From NCBI GenBank assembly GCA_003116875.1, contig BCKT01000016.1, positions 446,051-510,050 on the forward strand: 64,000 nucleotides of DNA, in the 5' to 3' direction. The notes under the pieces are model-generated. The model was not told the origin of the DNA, searched no databases, and was given only the letters and a program-made list of their open reading frames with translations. Below are positions 43,732 to 53,740 of this stretch, in pieces (the first letter of the stretch is position 1; every line of letters starts with the position of its first letter). The stretch is from Takashimella koratensis. Its lineage: Eukaryota; Basidiomycota; Tremellomycetes; Trichosporonales; Tetragoniomycetaceae. Made by a program: the position numbers and the translations under genes.

Positions 43732-44560
43732 TGTGATCGGTTGGTTTGTGGTGGCGAATGGGTGTGGTAAGCGTAGTATCAGTAGTGGCGTCGTATGCGA
43801 GATAGTTGGTGGAGAGAAAAGGGGGGAAGGGGGAAGTCCCGTCGCCTTATTTGTACGAGGGCGTGTCACCCCTAGGCAACTGTGACAAGTGCACTCTGAG
43901 TAAGCCTTTAATGAACGGACGGCGTGACGTCCAAGGCTTTCCAAGAGCACACAGCTCCACACCAGTCGAAGTCATTGCTCCACTTGGACAGTCTCCCACG
44001 TCGCACAAGGACTCGCCAAGTGAGCCTTCCCTAACACATCTTTTGTATAGAAGTGACTTTTTCTCACGGTTGAAACGCGGTGTCGAGGAAGGCTCAGCAA
44101 GAGGTACAGATCCACAACGGACTGAAGCCGACATGCGGGTGTAGCACTTTTGGGATTGCCGAGACACCTCCAGGTGGATTGCGTGATTCGCTGATTTTCG
44201 TAATGCCCTTGCTCCACTTGGTGACGCAGTTTTCACTCAAAGCCCCCTCGAGCCTAATCATGACCGCGGGCAGGGGCAGGAAGAAAGGCTTTCAAGCAAG
44301 TGTAGTTCAACATGGCCTCTATTCACTTTCTGTTTCATGTTATCAGGTGAAATGCTGGTTCCGACTGTGGGTGGCATACCCTCCAAAGCCCTTACCCCCC
44401 TCTTGTTGGATACGCTTAGCGGACGTAGAAAAGGTGTCCAAGTAAGTCAGGGATAACAAAGATACCATGTCGTAGAATCGGGAACGACGTTTTTGTACAG
44501 CTTTGTGCGAAGACTTGGAGTAGCTCAATGCATGCAGTGGCCTCAATTTGCACCTCTCTC
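43732..44560 (-). promoter_or_regulatory. Upstream region of NDGF unit 4
   Basis: Shared elements on the + strand are CCTTATTTGTACGAGGG (TATA-like at 43846-43850), GCGTGACGTCCAAG (43922-43935) and TTTTCTCACGGTTGAAACGC (about 44059-44078). The remainder, to the end of unit 5, has no convincing gene. Confidence 0.55.
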
Positions 44561-44791
44561 TCAGCAATCAAGTAAACGACGAATCTCCCCCTCGTCATCC
44601 ATGCGCCAATTCCAGCGGTACTCGCGTCTCGGAATTCGGAAAACATCGTAGCCATTCTCAAGGGTAACCTTTTCAACATCCTTCTCCTCCTCCAAAACCT
44701 CTTTCACCTTCTGTTGAGTAGCCTCGAGAGCCGGAAGAACCACGGAGTGGAAATTGGCGTCGTGTTAGGTTTCAACGGGTTGGGGGTTCAT
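44561..44791 (-). pseudogene. NDGF-array unit 5, probable degenerate fragment
   Basis: A start codon at 44791 (MNPQPVET) resembles the start of unit 3 (MNPAQPNE) and lies about 20 bp below an ATTTAAAT element. It meets TAA after eight codons. The same frame then stays open for 67 codons to 44561 (NFHSVVLPALEATQQKVKEV, ending EYRWNWRMDDEGEIRRLLDC). The spacing, strand and weak C-terminal resemblance suggest a collapsed copy of the family. A small independent gene with an unseen intron cannot be excluded. Confidence 0.35.
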
Positions 44792-45321
44792 CTCTCGACG
44801 CTACAGACTGCTATTTAAATGCACCAGATCGACCTCGACCGCTTGCGCGTCGTTCATGCATCCCCGTCGTTCTCCGCGGCCGCAGCCGCTCGTGGGCCCG
44901 TGCGCCGCAGCGCTGCATTGCCACTACTAGTGGTCTTATTGTTCTCCGTGGCCTTGGCCTGCGCCACCCCGCTCGGTCCCCTCTCGGCATCCCAGGTACT
45001 TCGGGGCCGCTCGGACCTCTTCAGGCGTCCTCAGATGCCATACCTGACACACAAGCCTCGGACAGTGCGTGTGTTAGTGGAGAATACTCTCAGTGTTAAG
45101 GATTCTGTATCTTGTTTCTCAAGGATCAGGCAGCTTTACGCTCCTCCACGATTGTAGAAATGTCAACAACTATGATGACACTCTTGAGGCTCTCTCACTC
45201 TGTGTGCATTCAGTCTGTGATATGATAATCGTCACTCATGAAACTTAAACTGCCCTTTCGGTCCCGAACCCCGCACCTGTCTACCGCAGAAAGCAAGGTT
45301 GCTCGCGATCTTCCAAGGCGC
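44792..45321. other. Spacer between NDGF units 5 and 6
   Basis: A 112-codon + strand frame (44819-45157) contains a hydrophobic stretch (LPLLVVLLFSVALACA) that could be a signal anchor. However, it starts inside the ATTTAAAT element upstream of unit 5 and lacks other support. Otherwise nothing is seen. Confidence 0.3.
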
Positions 45322-46256
45322 CTAGCTCTGCACCGCGGACGGTTCTTCGTCGTGTCTCCACATACTCAACCCAACACGATCTCCGCGGGTCAGCTCAACC
45401 GCACCCATTTTCTCGGGATACGTAACCGCTAGATCCAATGCGTCTTGAGAGACTGGCAGCACTCTCGCATCTGAAGGGCAATCTTCACGGAAGTACCGAT
45501 CAGGCTGGGAGAACGTGTCTGAAGAAGAGGGATTTTCAAGGAACTTGCCAATTGGTCGATAGAGCCCGTTTGACAGATCTTCTCCGATGATGAGGTTCGG
45601 AAAATCTACAGCGAGCTTCCTGCAGCTGCGGACTCCAAATGTCTGGTTATCGGATATTCCACAGGAGACTTGAGTGGTCAGAAGCGCCCGAGCAAGTTCG
45701 CTGATGTTGACAACGCCATCACTCAACCTATTCGCGTGGTAAATGCTTCGAACAATGTTCGATATGGCGGGGTTCCACTGAGAAGAACGATCATCTGCCA
45801 GTCGCTCCAAAGTTATATTCGAACCAAGCGCACTAGCTGTCGCTTCCAATGAGACGAGTTGGTCCGAGCTCACGGCCCCTGCTGCGATTTGTTTGGGAGA
45901 ACGAAGTCCTCGCGGAACGAGTGTCCAGACGTGTTGATCGGATTCAGCATACGCGTTTGTGAGATCATCCAAGAACTTGCTCAAATCAGTGCTTGGCAGC
46001 TTGTTTGAGTCAAGGAGCACTATGCGGTTGCAGTAAATCGTTTTTACTTTAAAAGTTTGGTCCTGAGACCAAGGAGGCGATCTCTTAAAGTCGCTTAGTT
46101 CAGAATTAATCCAAGAGTATGATAACGCCGTGGGTTTTCCTTCGATGAATCCCAGCGTTCAGTAGGGGTTACCAGCTCATCGCCATTGGCAAGAGGGACG
46201 GCCATGAGACATACTCGGGACTTCAAGGATGGCTCGGAATCATCAGAGTTACCCAT
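45322..46256 (-). pseudogene. NDGF-array unit 6, divergent and probably disrupted
   Basis: A start at 46256 gives MGNSDDSEPSLKSRVCLMAV with the variant motif ANGDELVTP. The frame stops at 46095. A second frame, overlapping the end of the first, continues as EGKPTALSYSWINSELSDFK, LLDSNKLPSTDLSKFLDDLT and on to a stop at 45322. The pattern LLDSNKLPSTDLSKFLDDL parallels LLINATAFNAKFKASPAAL of unit 4, and GKPTALSYSW parallels GKTMGCTWAT of unit 1, so both frames belong to one gene. The frame change lies around 46130-46160 and no clean intron fits. It is the most divergent and 5'-most unit. A TTTATA element lies near 46330. Confidence 0.45.
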
Positions 46257-46716
46257 GTCTGTTAACTGATGTGTTGTAGAGCTTGGATGTATTGTAGGGA
46301 TAGAGCAAGAAACGGACTCCAAAGAGCATGGTTTATACAGTAAGATGGCTACACTACGCAGCACGAACGTTTCTTTGACCCCGAGCCCAGACTTAGCGCC
46401 CGAGATTTTGCTCTGGTCCCGAGTACCAACGTAAATAGAGTACCTCGGTCATAAGTTGTGAGCGACTCGGTATTTTTCTGTGGGTGAAGGCAACGAGTAA
46501 AGCCCCGGTCTCACTCTGGTCCCCTGAAGGGAATGCTCTCTACACCACTCATTTGGGGCTCGGGGGCAGACGCCGGTGAAAGGGTTCGACTCGCTTGGAC
46601 GCTATATACACCCGAGCTCTGTAGTCTACGGACCTACGTTGCTGCTACAGCCTAGTCTACAAATATCTAACATACTCCTTCTACTATCTACCTTTGATCT
46701 ACCAAGTTACTCTACT
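46257..46716. promoter_or_regulatory. Upstream region of NDGF unit 6 and 3' flank of the COG0523 GTPase gene
   Basis: A GGTTTATACAG element near 46329-46339 is a plausible TATA box for unit 6. The rest shows no gene. Confidence 0.4.
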
Positions 46717-47898
46717 TCACGCACACTCGGCGCCTAATGCCTCTGCCAACTTGCGTGCTCTACGCATTACCTCTCCTCTCTCACCCATCATTGTGAGTCT
46801 GAGCGTGACGCCTTCGAGCTCGGCGTCGTCGTCGAGTGAAGGCATGGGCGTGAGCTCGTGTCGCCCAAATGCGTAGTTGAGGACGTGGGTGGTGTATGGT
46901 GTTAGTGATGATGATGACGGGGTAGATGGGAGACGGACGAGACCTTTGACCCGGTAGATTTCGAAGGGGAGTTTGGAGAGTGCGGACTCGAGGGTGGCGA
47001 GGCCGACTGGTTCGACGGACGGTGCTGGGCCGGTGTGGTGGTGGCCATTGGTCGTGGGCTCGCATCCGCATACCTCGTCGTGGGAGTGAACGTGTCCATG
47101 CCCGTTCTGCGCCATCTTGGAGCTCCCTGGTTTCTCCCCTCCCTTCCAAACCGTTCTCGTCTCAACCTCGTCGCTGTGGTTCTTCCCAACTTCCTTCCCT
47201 ATCTCACTCCACGTCTCCTTCTCCTCCCCTTCCCTCTGGAACAACTTCGTATCGAGTCCAAAGATGAGCGCGGGATCAAGCGGTGTCTCTTTCCCGACTT
47301 TGATATGTGGTGTCGAGTCTGTCAAATCTCCCAATCGATCGAGGAGGTCGTCCATTTGTCGTTCGCTCACCAATTCGTGTTTATTCAACAAGTGGATATC
47401 GGTATATTGAGCTTGAAGTTTGGCCGAGGGGGAATTATCTTCGTAACCCGTGAAGTTGACACAATCAATCACGGTCACCACACCGTCAAGTTTGAACCCT
47501 TCATGAGCGAGTTGTCGGATTTGAAGCGCGAGGGTAGCTGGGAACGCTGATCCGCTGGACTCGATGATGATTCGGTCGGGTCGGAACTTGTCTCTGATCT
47601 CAATAAGCGCATTCTCCACCAGTCCGACCATGGTGCAGCACAAGCAGCCGTTAAGGATCTCGGAGACTCCTGTGATCTGCGACTGCGAAGCGAGGAGCGA
47701 GTCCACTTCGACGTCGCCGTACTCGTTTTTGAGAAGGACGCATTTGTAGGATGGAGGGAGCTGGGAAAGGAGAGAGAGGATGGTCGAGGTCTTCCCGGCG
47801 CCGAGAAAGCCGGTGAAGCAGGTGACGGGGATCGGAGGATGGACTGGGGTGGCCGAGGATGAGGAGGAGGACGCCGTGGCCACGGTGTCTGTGGTCAT
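46717..47898 (-). CDS. COG0523/CobW-type GTPase (zinc metallochaperone type)
   Basis: P-loop GTPase of the CobW/ZNG1 family, which delivers zinc to client metalloproteins such as methionine aminopeptidase. It is a single exon of 393 aa. The Walker A motif GFLGAGKT is followed by the metal-binding CxCC motif in LNGCLCCTMVG, the switch II-like ESSG, and NKHE in place of NKxD. A His/Cys-rich linker (HGHVHSHDEVCGCE) precedes the CobW C-terminal domain. An in-frame ATG at 48009 would add 37 residues rich in Phe, Ser and Pro; I cannot decide whether that is a targeting peptide. I prefer 47898 because the family normally starts near the P loop. It is divergent from CHMP7, with 210 bp between the start codons. 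Confidence 0.88.
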   Translation of the reverse strand: MTTDTVATASSSSSSATPVHPPIPVTCFTGFLGAGKTSTILSLLSQLPPSYKCVLLKNEYGDVEVDSLLASQSQITGVSEILNGCLCCTMVGLVENALIEIRDKFRPDRIIIESSGSAFPATLALQIRQLAHEGFKLDGVVTVIDCVNFTGYEDNSPSAKLQAQYTDIHLLNKHELVSERQMDDLLDRLGDLTDSTPHIKVGKETPLDPALIFGLDTKLFQREGEEKETWSEIGKEVGKNHSDEVETRTVWKGGEKPGSSKMAQNGHGHVHSHDEVCGCEPTTNGHHHTGPAPSVEPVGLATLESALSKLPFEIYRVKGLVRLPSTPSSSSLTPYTTHVLNYAFGRHELTPMPSLDDDAELEGVTLRLTMMGERGEVMRRARKLAEALGAECA

Positions 47899-48108
47899 GG
47901 CGAGGGAGTAGGAGGTTGGGTTGGGGTCGAGATGGGTCGGGGATGAAGGTGAACGTGGAGGAAGAAAGGAAAACGATGACAACCTTTGAAATTTAGTGGG
48001 GAAAATCATTATGCAACGACCCAGTCCACCGAACCTCCTTATCCCTGATACAAAATTCCACGGTCGCTGTCAACATCCCTCGTCGTCATCATCATCCACC
48101 TCGTCACC

Positions 48109-49831
48109 ATGACCTCCTCCGACCTACCTCTCCCGCCATTCCTACGCCCACCTACCCTCCCCCCACCTTCTTCTGCGCGCGTCGACGCCCTCTACGCATT
48201 CACATCGACACAGCGGGTCTCCAACCCGACGGGGTTCACTTCCAACCTCGCGTTCTGGGCGGCGGTGATTGAGTATTCCTTAGGCAGCGGTCGGCTAGGT
48301 GGTGCCGAGGAGTCTGAGAAGGGAGACCGGCTCGTGCTTTCGACTAGCGGGGTAGGGGAGAGGTTAGAGTACAAAGGGAAGCGACCAAAAGGACTCGGAA
48401 GCGTACTCGAGGATCAAGTGGAGAAGAAACGACTGTACAATCTGATTGCTTTCAATTCGGCCGTTACGCCTATTCTCGCCCCACCTTCATTGACGAGCAG
48501 ATTCATCACTCAGCCACTATGGTGGGCTCTCTCTCAACTCAACCCGCTCTCTTCTTCCTCTTCCTCCACCTCTCACCCCACATCCGCGCCAAAGGAGGAA
48601 ACACTTTGGAAGCGATACCAAGGTGAATACGTCCACCTCCCCTTGGTTCGGAAAGCCGCTGCCAGGTTTGTCGCGTACATGGATACCCACCCGGCTCTCG
48701 ACTACACCTCGACCCTCTACTCACGTCGATCCTTCGCCCAGACATTCGGACGAATATGCCTCCCTCTCTCCTCGTCCTCGACTCGCGAGACCTCCGACCC
48801 CGACCCCAAAGTCGAGCTCGACTCTCTCACCCTTCGAGACTGCGACGTCCTGATCCGCTGGCTATCTCGTGACGTTGGCCTCATCGTCTCTGACCCTTCT
48901 TTGGGTATTATCAAACTCCTTCCTTCCCTCGACCCTGCTGAGAAGTCCACCGCCGTCTCCGACGCACATACAATCACCGAAGCCGACCGGGGTACGGTGG
49001 CGGTGCTCGATACCCTCCAAAAAGTCGAGGACCAGATCGCCTCCATCGAAGCTGAGAGCGCAAAGTCGCAGATGAAAGCGAAACATCACCTCGCACAAAA
49101 CCAAAGATCAGTGGCGTTGTCGTACCTTAGGTCGAAGAAGAGATTGGACGACTTGCTTGCGAAACGAGTAGGAGCGGCGGAACAGCTCCGGGCGGTTATC
49201 GTCTCTCTCAACCAAGCCAAGGGAGATGTCGAGGTGAGTCGAGTCTACCATATCACTTTCGTCTTTCCCGTGTCCCAACGCATTCCAACACTAGGGCCGA
49301 TCTAATTCTTCCTCATAGACAACCGCTAACGCGTTTATCTATCAGATCATGAACGCGTACGAACTCTCCGCTTCTATCCTCTCTCAAGCCCTCTCTCACC
49401 CATCCCTCTCTCCGGCTCATATCGCCGAAACCACCGACGCTCTCTCCGATGCTATCGCGGACCAGCGGGAGATCGAGGAAGCTGTCCGGTTCGCAGGTGG
49501 AATCGGGGCGGGAGGAGGAGAGATTGATGAGGATGAGATTGCGAGCGAGTTGGAGAGGATGGTTTTGGAGGAAAAGGAGAAGGAGAAGAAGGAGAAGGAG
49601 AAGATGGAGAAGGGAAAGGGCAAGGAGGGAGAGAAGGGGAAACAGTCAGAGAAGGAAGCGAAGAGCGACAAGGGAGAGGTAGAGAAATCCGATCCGGAGA
49701 AGGAGAAAGAAGGCAAGAGTAAGGAAAGCAAGGCTGAGGTAGATGAGGAGCCCGAGGCGCAGAGCGAGACCAAGGCCAGCGTCGAGGCCGAGTCGGCGTC
49801 CCAACCTCAACGCGAGGTTGTTCCGGCTTGA
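48109..49831 (+). CDS. CHM7: ESCRT-III-related protein CHMP7
   Basis: ESCRT-III adaptor that surveys nuclear-envelope and ER holes and recruits other ESCRT-III subunits. Exons are 48109-49233 and 49347-49831 by frame (acceptor AG at 49344-49345), giving 536 aa. The N-terminal half (TGFTSNLAFWAAVIEYSL, LYNLIAFNSAVTPIL, TQPLWWALSQL) fits the winged-helix/membrane-binding part. The Snf7-type half has ADRGTVAVLDTLQKVEDQIA, LAQNQRSVALSYLRSKKRLD and KGDVEIMNAYELSASIL, with the usual basic helices. The tail, residues about 450-536, is an unusually long Lys/Glu run that the human protein lacks. The intron at 49234-49345 lies within the Snf7 domain. Confidence 0.85.
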
Positions 49832-50156
49832 TCACCGATTCTTTCGATTCTTACACATCATGGGCGATCAGAGAACGAACGAACACACGGGTAGCAGACG
49901 AGGACGGACTAGAAGCTGGTTCATGTTGTACGAACAGACTGTAAGGACCAGACGATGCACACTGAGGACGTATGTATCATGTCATGTACCAAGAGTAGAC
50001 TGGGAGACTGGACGCTAGGGAGGACGGAATACACAACGAAGAGATTCGATGACGAGAAACGCAGAATGAGACGAATCGATCTGATCTATACTGTATGGTA
50101 CGAGCCTGCCGCGTACGTATACCAACTATCCATAACGATCGATTTGTTTCGTGGGT
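49832..50156. other. Convergent intergenic region
   Basis: The 3' flanks of CHMP7 (+) and SED5 (-) meet here. No gene or strong repeat is seen. Confidence 0.5.
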
Positions 50157-52038
50157 TTACGAGACAAGGATGAAGACGAGGAACTGAAGGAACCGGTTAG
50201 CATATAGATGGTTGATAGATCGTGGGCGATAACCTTTTCGACATCAGGACTTACGAAGATGATGAGCACGCCAAAGACACGGAGCATGAGCCAGCGGTTC
50301 GACGAGATGGATGCATAGTACTTGAGCAATTCCCTCTGCGCACCGGTGACGTTTCTGTGGGGCGTTTGAAAGGGTATCAATTGTCAGCTAATCAATTCAC
50401 CTGTCAACCTGCCCGCCTCTTCATCCGCAAAAAATTACACCTCTACACACCCCCTTCATCTCACGGCAAACCAAACTTACGCCGAGATATCCGTCACGTC
50501 CGCATCGATACGTTGAACCGTCTCGTGCTGCTCCGCGACCATCCCTGCGAGCTGAGAGAAGATTTGACCCAGTTCAGCGATGGTAGATTCGATTGACTCG
50601 ATAGCGGTTGATCGTGATTGGATATACGAGTCCTGCAAAAGGAGATTGGAGAATATGTCAGCAACGACCCAACCCACTCTCCCCTTTCTCCCGCTTCCGT
50701 GTCCCACACCCAAATCCAGACGCAACTCACTTGCTGCTCGACCAACTGCATCTGTTGATAATCCCCAGCGGACATGCCCGACTCTCCTCGATCTCCATCA
50801 ATATCGAGCGCGAGGAAATCGTTGTCTTTCCCGTCTGCGCCTGGGGCGGTGCGTGTTTTGGCGCCGCCACCTGCGAGGAGGCCCGAGCCCGGTCCGCTGC
50901 CTTGTGCGAGCAGGAGGGAGTCTGAGGGAAATTCAAGGCCATGGTTAGTGAGAAACAAATGGAGATAGGACCAAGGACAAGAGAGGATGAGAGAGGAAGA
51001 GAGGAGAAGAGAGGGGAAGACGGCGGACTTACTCGCGGCAGGAGGGACGACCGCGGCCGAGCTGGCAGTGTGCATGAACTGCTCGGTCCGGTCTTTGCTC
51101 GCTTTCATATTCTGCGTGATGTCAGCGATATCCTCGATGATCTTGCTGCTGGTTGTACCAAGATTGCGACAGCAAGTACCGCGACACCTGTCCATCCCAT
51201 GAATGATTTAAACCATCACGGAAGTCACCCACCTGCGTGCGCAACTCGAGGACATCCTTGAACCCCATCCCCATATTCGCCAACCTGCTTTGCAACATCA
51301 TGACGACGTTGGTATTATGTTCTTCGACCTGTTTACCGCCTGATCCTCCACTCGAGCCTGCGCCCGAGCCGCTGCCAGGCTTTTGGGCACGGACGTAGGA
51401 CTGCAACGAGGCGATTTGGGTGTTAAGCGCCGCGATATCTTGGCGAATGATGTAGGTGAGTTCAGAGATCTCGATTGGGCGGTCGTCAAATAGGGTTTTA
51501 CGCTTGGCCACTGGAGTCGAGAGGAAAGGTCGAGATGGCAGAAGAGTCGGACAAGGTATGCAGACGCGAGCAGTGGGAAGAGAGGAAGAGGAATTGAGTG
51601 ATAAGGTGGTTGGATAAGTGCAATGGTCAGCATTAGAATCTCCATGACAAGTAACAGTACATCGACCATCTTTACGATCTCCTCGCGCTACTCTCTTTGC
51701 TCTCGTCAACCTCGCTGGTCTCACTCACACTGTGCCAACTTTTGAAGCTTGAGCGTTGTCGCATTAATATCTTTTGCAATCTGACCTGCCATTCTTCCAA
51801 ACTCTGATTTCTTCCCTCCTGCACCACCGACTCCTACACCTGCCGCGGGACCTCCTGCGCCTCCTACATCCGAGAGGAGCGGTTGGCGGGCGGCGGCGTC
51901 TTTGCCCTTGCCCTTGCCACTGAGCACAGGCGTGGAGCTGGACGAGCCGGCTGCGGACCCAGACCCGGGGAGGGCGGTCCGGGAGCGGATAGAGTTGAGC
52001 GCAGAGTGGAACTCGGAGGTACGGTCGCGAGGCGCCAT
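50157..52038 (-). CDS. SED5: Golgi Qa-SNARE syntaxin-5
   Basis: Qa-SNARE for ER-to-Golgi and intra-Golgi fusion. Seven exons, 52038-51729, 51510-51233, 51111-51033, 50921-50731, 50632-50481, 50354-50255 and 50183-50157, give 378 aa. The N-terminus MAPRDRTSEFHSALNSIRSR matches the syntaxin-5 N-peptide that binds Sly1. The Habc region has FGRMAGQIAKDI and EISELTYIIRQDIAALN, and the SNARE motif runs AIESIESTIAELGQIFSQLA with the central Gln. It ends in a C-terminal membrane anchor (WLMLRVFGVLIIF) and a short tail. The last exon is only 27 nt and splits the membrane segment. Gly/Ser-rich linkers make it longer than yeast Sed5. Confidence 0.93.
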
Positions 52039-52588
52039 GGTGGGGCGGGGTGTGACGGTGGGGGCGGAGTTGGGGTAGAGTGAGAGAGAGAAAAGGGGTA
52101 GAGGTGAGGGAGGGGGTGGTGGTGGTGGTGGTGGGGGTGGTGGATGTGAATGTGAGAGTGACACAACGACACGTCGCACAGACACACACACTTCATCGGG
52201 CATTACCATATCTTTCTAATCCCCCTCAACCCAATCCTAATCACTCCTGCTTGCCTGATTAGTCCGATCCATTAGAACCCCTTTCCCTGCGCCCAGGGTG
52301 TGTGTGTGTGGATTTTCATCATCCTCTCGTCCTCTTACCTTTTTTTCTCTTCTTCGCTTCATCCACTTCCCAACCACCTCACCCACTTCATCCATCTCAT
52401 CCACCTCGTTCACATCAGTGTCGACTCCAAGGATCGCTTACCGACTCTGACCCCGACTTGACACTCCCCCCCCCCCCTTCCCGGTGTTTTTTTTTTCTCG
52501 TCTTTATCGTCGCTCCGTCGCTTCGTCCCTTTCATTGACCTCTTCCTGTGCACTCGACCTACCTACCCCTTCTTCACTTTTCCTCAAC
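52039..52588. promoter_or_regulatory. Divergent promoter region, SED5 and SMG1/SNRPG
   Basis: The 550-bp spacer lies between divergent start codons. It carries (GGT)n at about 52117-52140, a 12-nt C tract with a nearby T tract (52466-52496), and pyrimidine-rich sequence typical of fungal promoters. Confidence 0.5.
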
Positions 52589-53070
52589 ATGTCTCGTCCA
52601 TCTCAACCAGAGCTCAAGAGTACGTTCTCTCCTTTCTTGTCTTCCTGTCTTCCCTGACCCCCTAAACTGACCATCCGTCTCTTACAGAGTTCATGGACCG
52701 TCGTCTCTTTCTCCACCTTCAAGGTGGTCGTCAAGTCTCCGGTGTTTTGCGAGGGTTCGACATGTTCCTCAACCTCGTTATTGACCAGGCATACGAAGAG
52801 TTGGGCGCTGGTCAGCGCAAGCCCTGTGGTCTGATCGTGAGTTTCTCAATTGTCGATCGCATCGCCCCACCGAACGCGAAAGCGGGTGGTGCATGTCTGG
52901 GTTCTCCCGCGATAGGTCAAGGATCGGAACCAAACTCATGGTTCTTTGCGATGGGTTGGGTTGGGTTGGGTAGGCGCTGATTTTTTTCGCTTTTCGCTCG
53001 TTGTATGCTATAGGTCATTCGCGGTAACTCGGTGTCAGCAATGGAACTACTCGATTCGATGAGAGTATAA
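52589..53070 (+). CDS. SMX2: Small nuclear ribonucleoprotein Sm G
   Basis: Sm-ring subunit of spliceosomal snRNPs (SNRPG). Exons are 52589-52619, 52688-52836 and 53014-53070, giving 78 aa, the normal size. The Sm1 motif is in LQGGRQVSGVLRGFDMFLNL, and the Sm2 motif is VIRGNSVSAMELLDSMRV. The start MSRPSQPELKKFMDRR fits the family. The second intron, 52837-53013 (177 nt), is longer than most in this window. Confidence 0.95.
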
Positions 53071-53740
53071 CCAGCGCGTTTTGTCCCACTCGACCATCCT
53101 CCGTCTTCCATCCTCCATCTTCCGTCTTGCGACCATCCTCCAATCTCATTCCCTCTTCCGTTCTCCCCTTCACTGGACCATCGACATACGGTCCGTCCGA
53201 CCGTCCGACCAACCCAACTACCGACCGACCGACCGATCCATTCAGATGTTCAAAACCGCCAAGGGCCCAACATGTGACAAACGAAGCAGCATGCAAATTG
53301 ATCCAACACTGCGACCACTTCTCATAGGGTGATCTCAATGACTCGATGATTCCAATGATCGTAGACTCAATGATTCAATGGCCCCAATGACCCCAAGGAT
53401 CCCAATGTCCATGGCATTGCTTTTCCCACTACTGACTCGGACGAAGACTTTGACTATGAGTAACGACTGACTAGACTGCTGACTGACAATACTTGCTGAC
53501 TATCGACGACTGATTATGAGAGGGGGTAATGAACACGAGACTGTTGGACAAGTGCTGGGGAGTACTAGGTAGAGCTAGGTATATATGGTGTGACTAACGA
53601 GTGTGTGTATATCGACAACGAGACGGGACCTGCCGTTTTAACTGCTACTAAAGGCCCAAAATACCAATCTTCCCCTTCCACCTCCCACCTCCCACCTCCC
53701 ACCTCCTACCTCCCAGTGACACCATCCTCCTCCAACTCGA
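53071..53740. other. Convergent intergenic region with degenerate repeats
   Basis: The 3' flanks of SMX2 (+) and the Ser-rich membrane protein gene (-) meet here. Degenerate CAATGA/GATTC repeats run from about 53333 to 53411, and CCACCTC repeats from 53678 to 53716. No gene is seen. Confidence 0.5.
53333..53411. repeat. Degenerate ATGACTC/ATGATTC minisatellite
   Basis: About eight imperfect copies of CAATGAT(T/C)C, CAATGACCC and related units lie in tandem in the convergent spacer. Confidence 0.7.

Noticed and set aside
44819..45157. 112-codon + strand ORF with a hydrophobic stretch, possible small secreted protein
   Set aside because: It starts within the ATTTAAAT element upstream of NDGF unit 5, has a long non-signal-like leader, and lacks homology or splice support.
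46440..46620. GGTTCGACTC-like sequence suggestive of a tRNA T-arm
   Set aside because: No acceptor stem, D-arm or anticodon arm can be folded around it.
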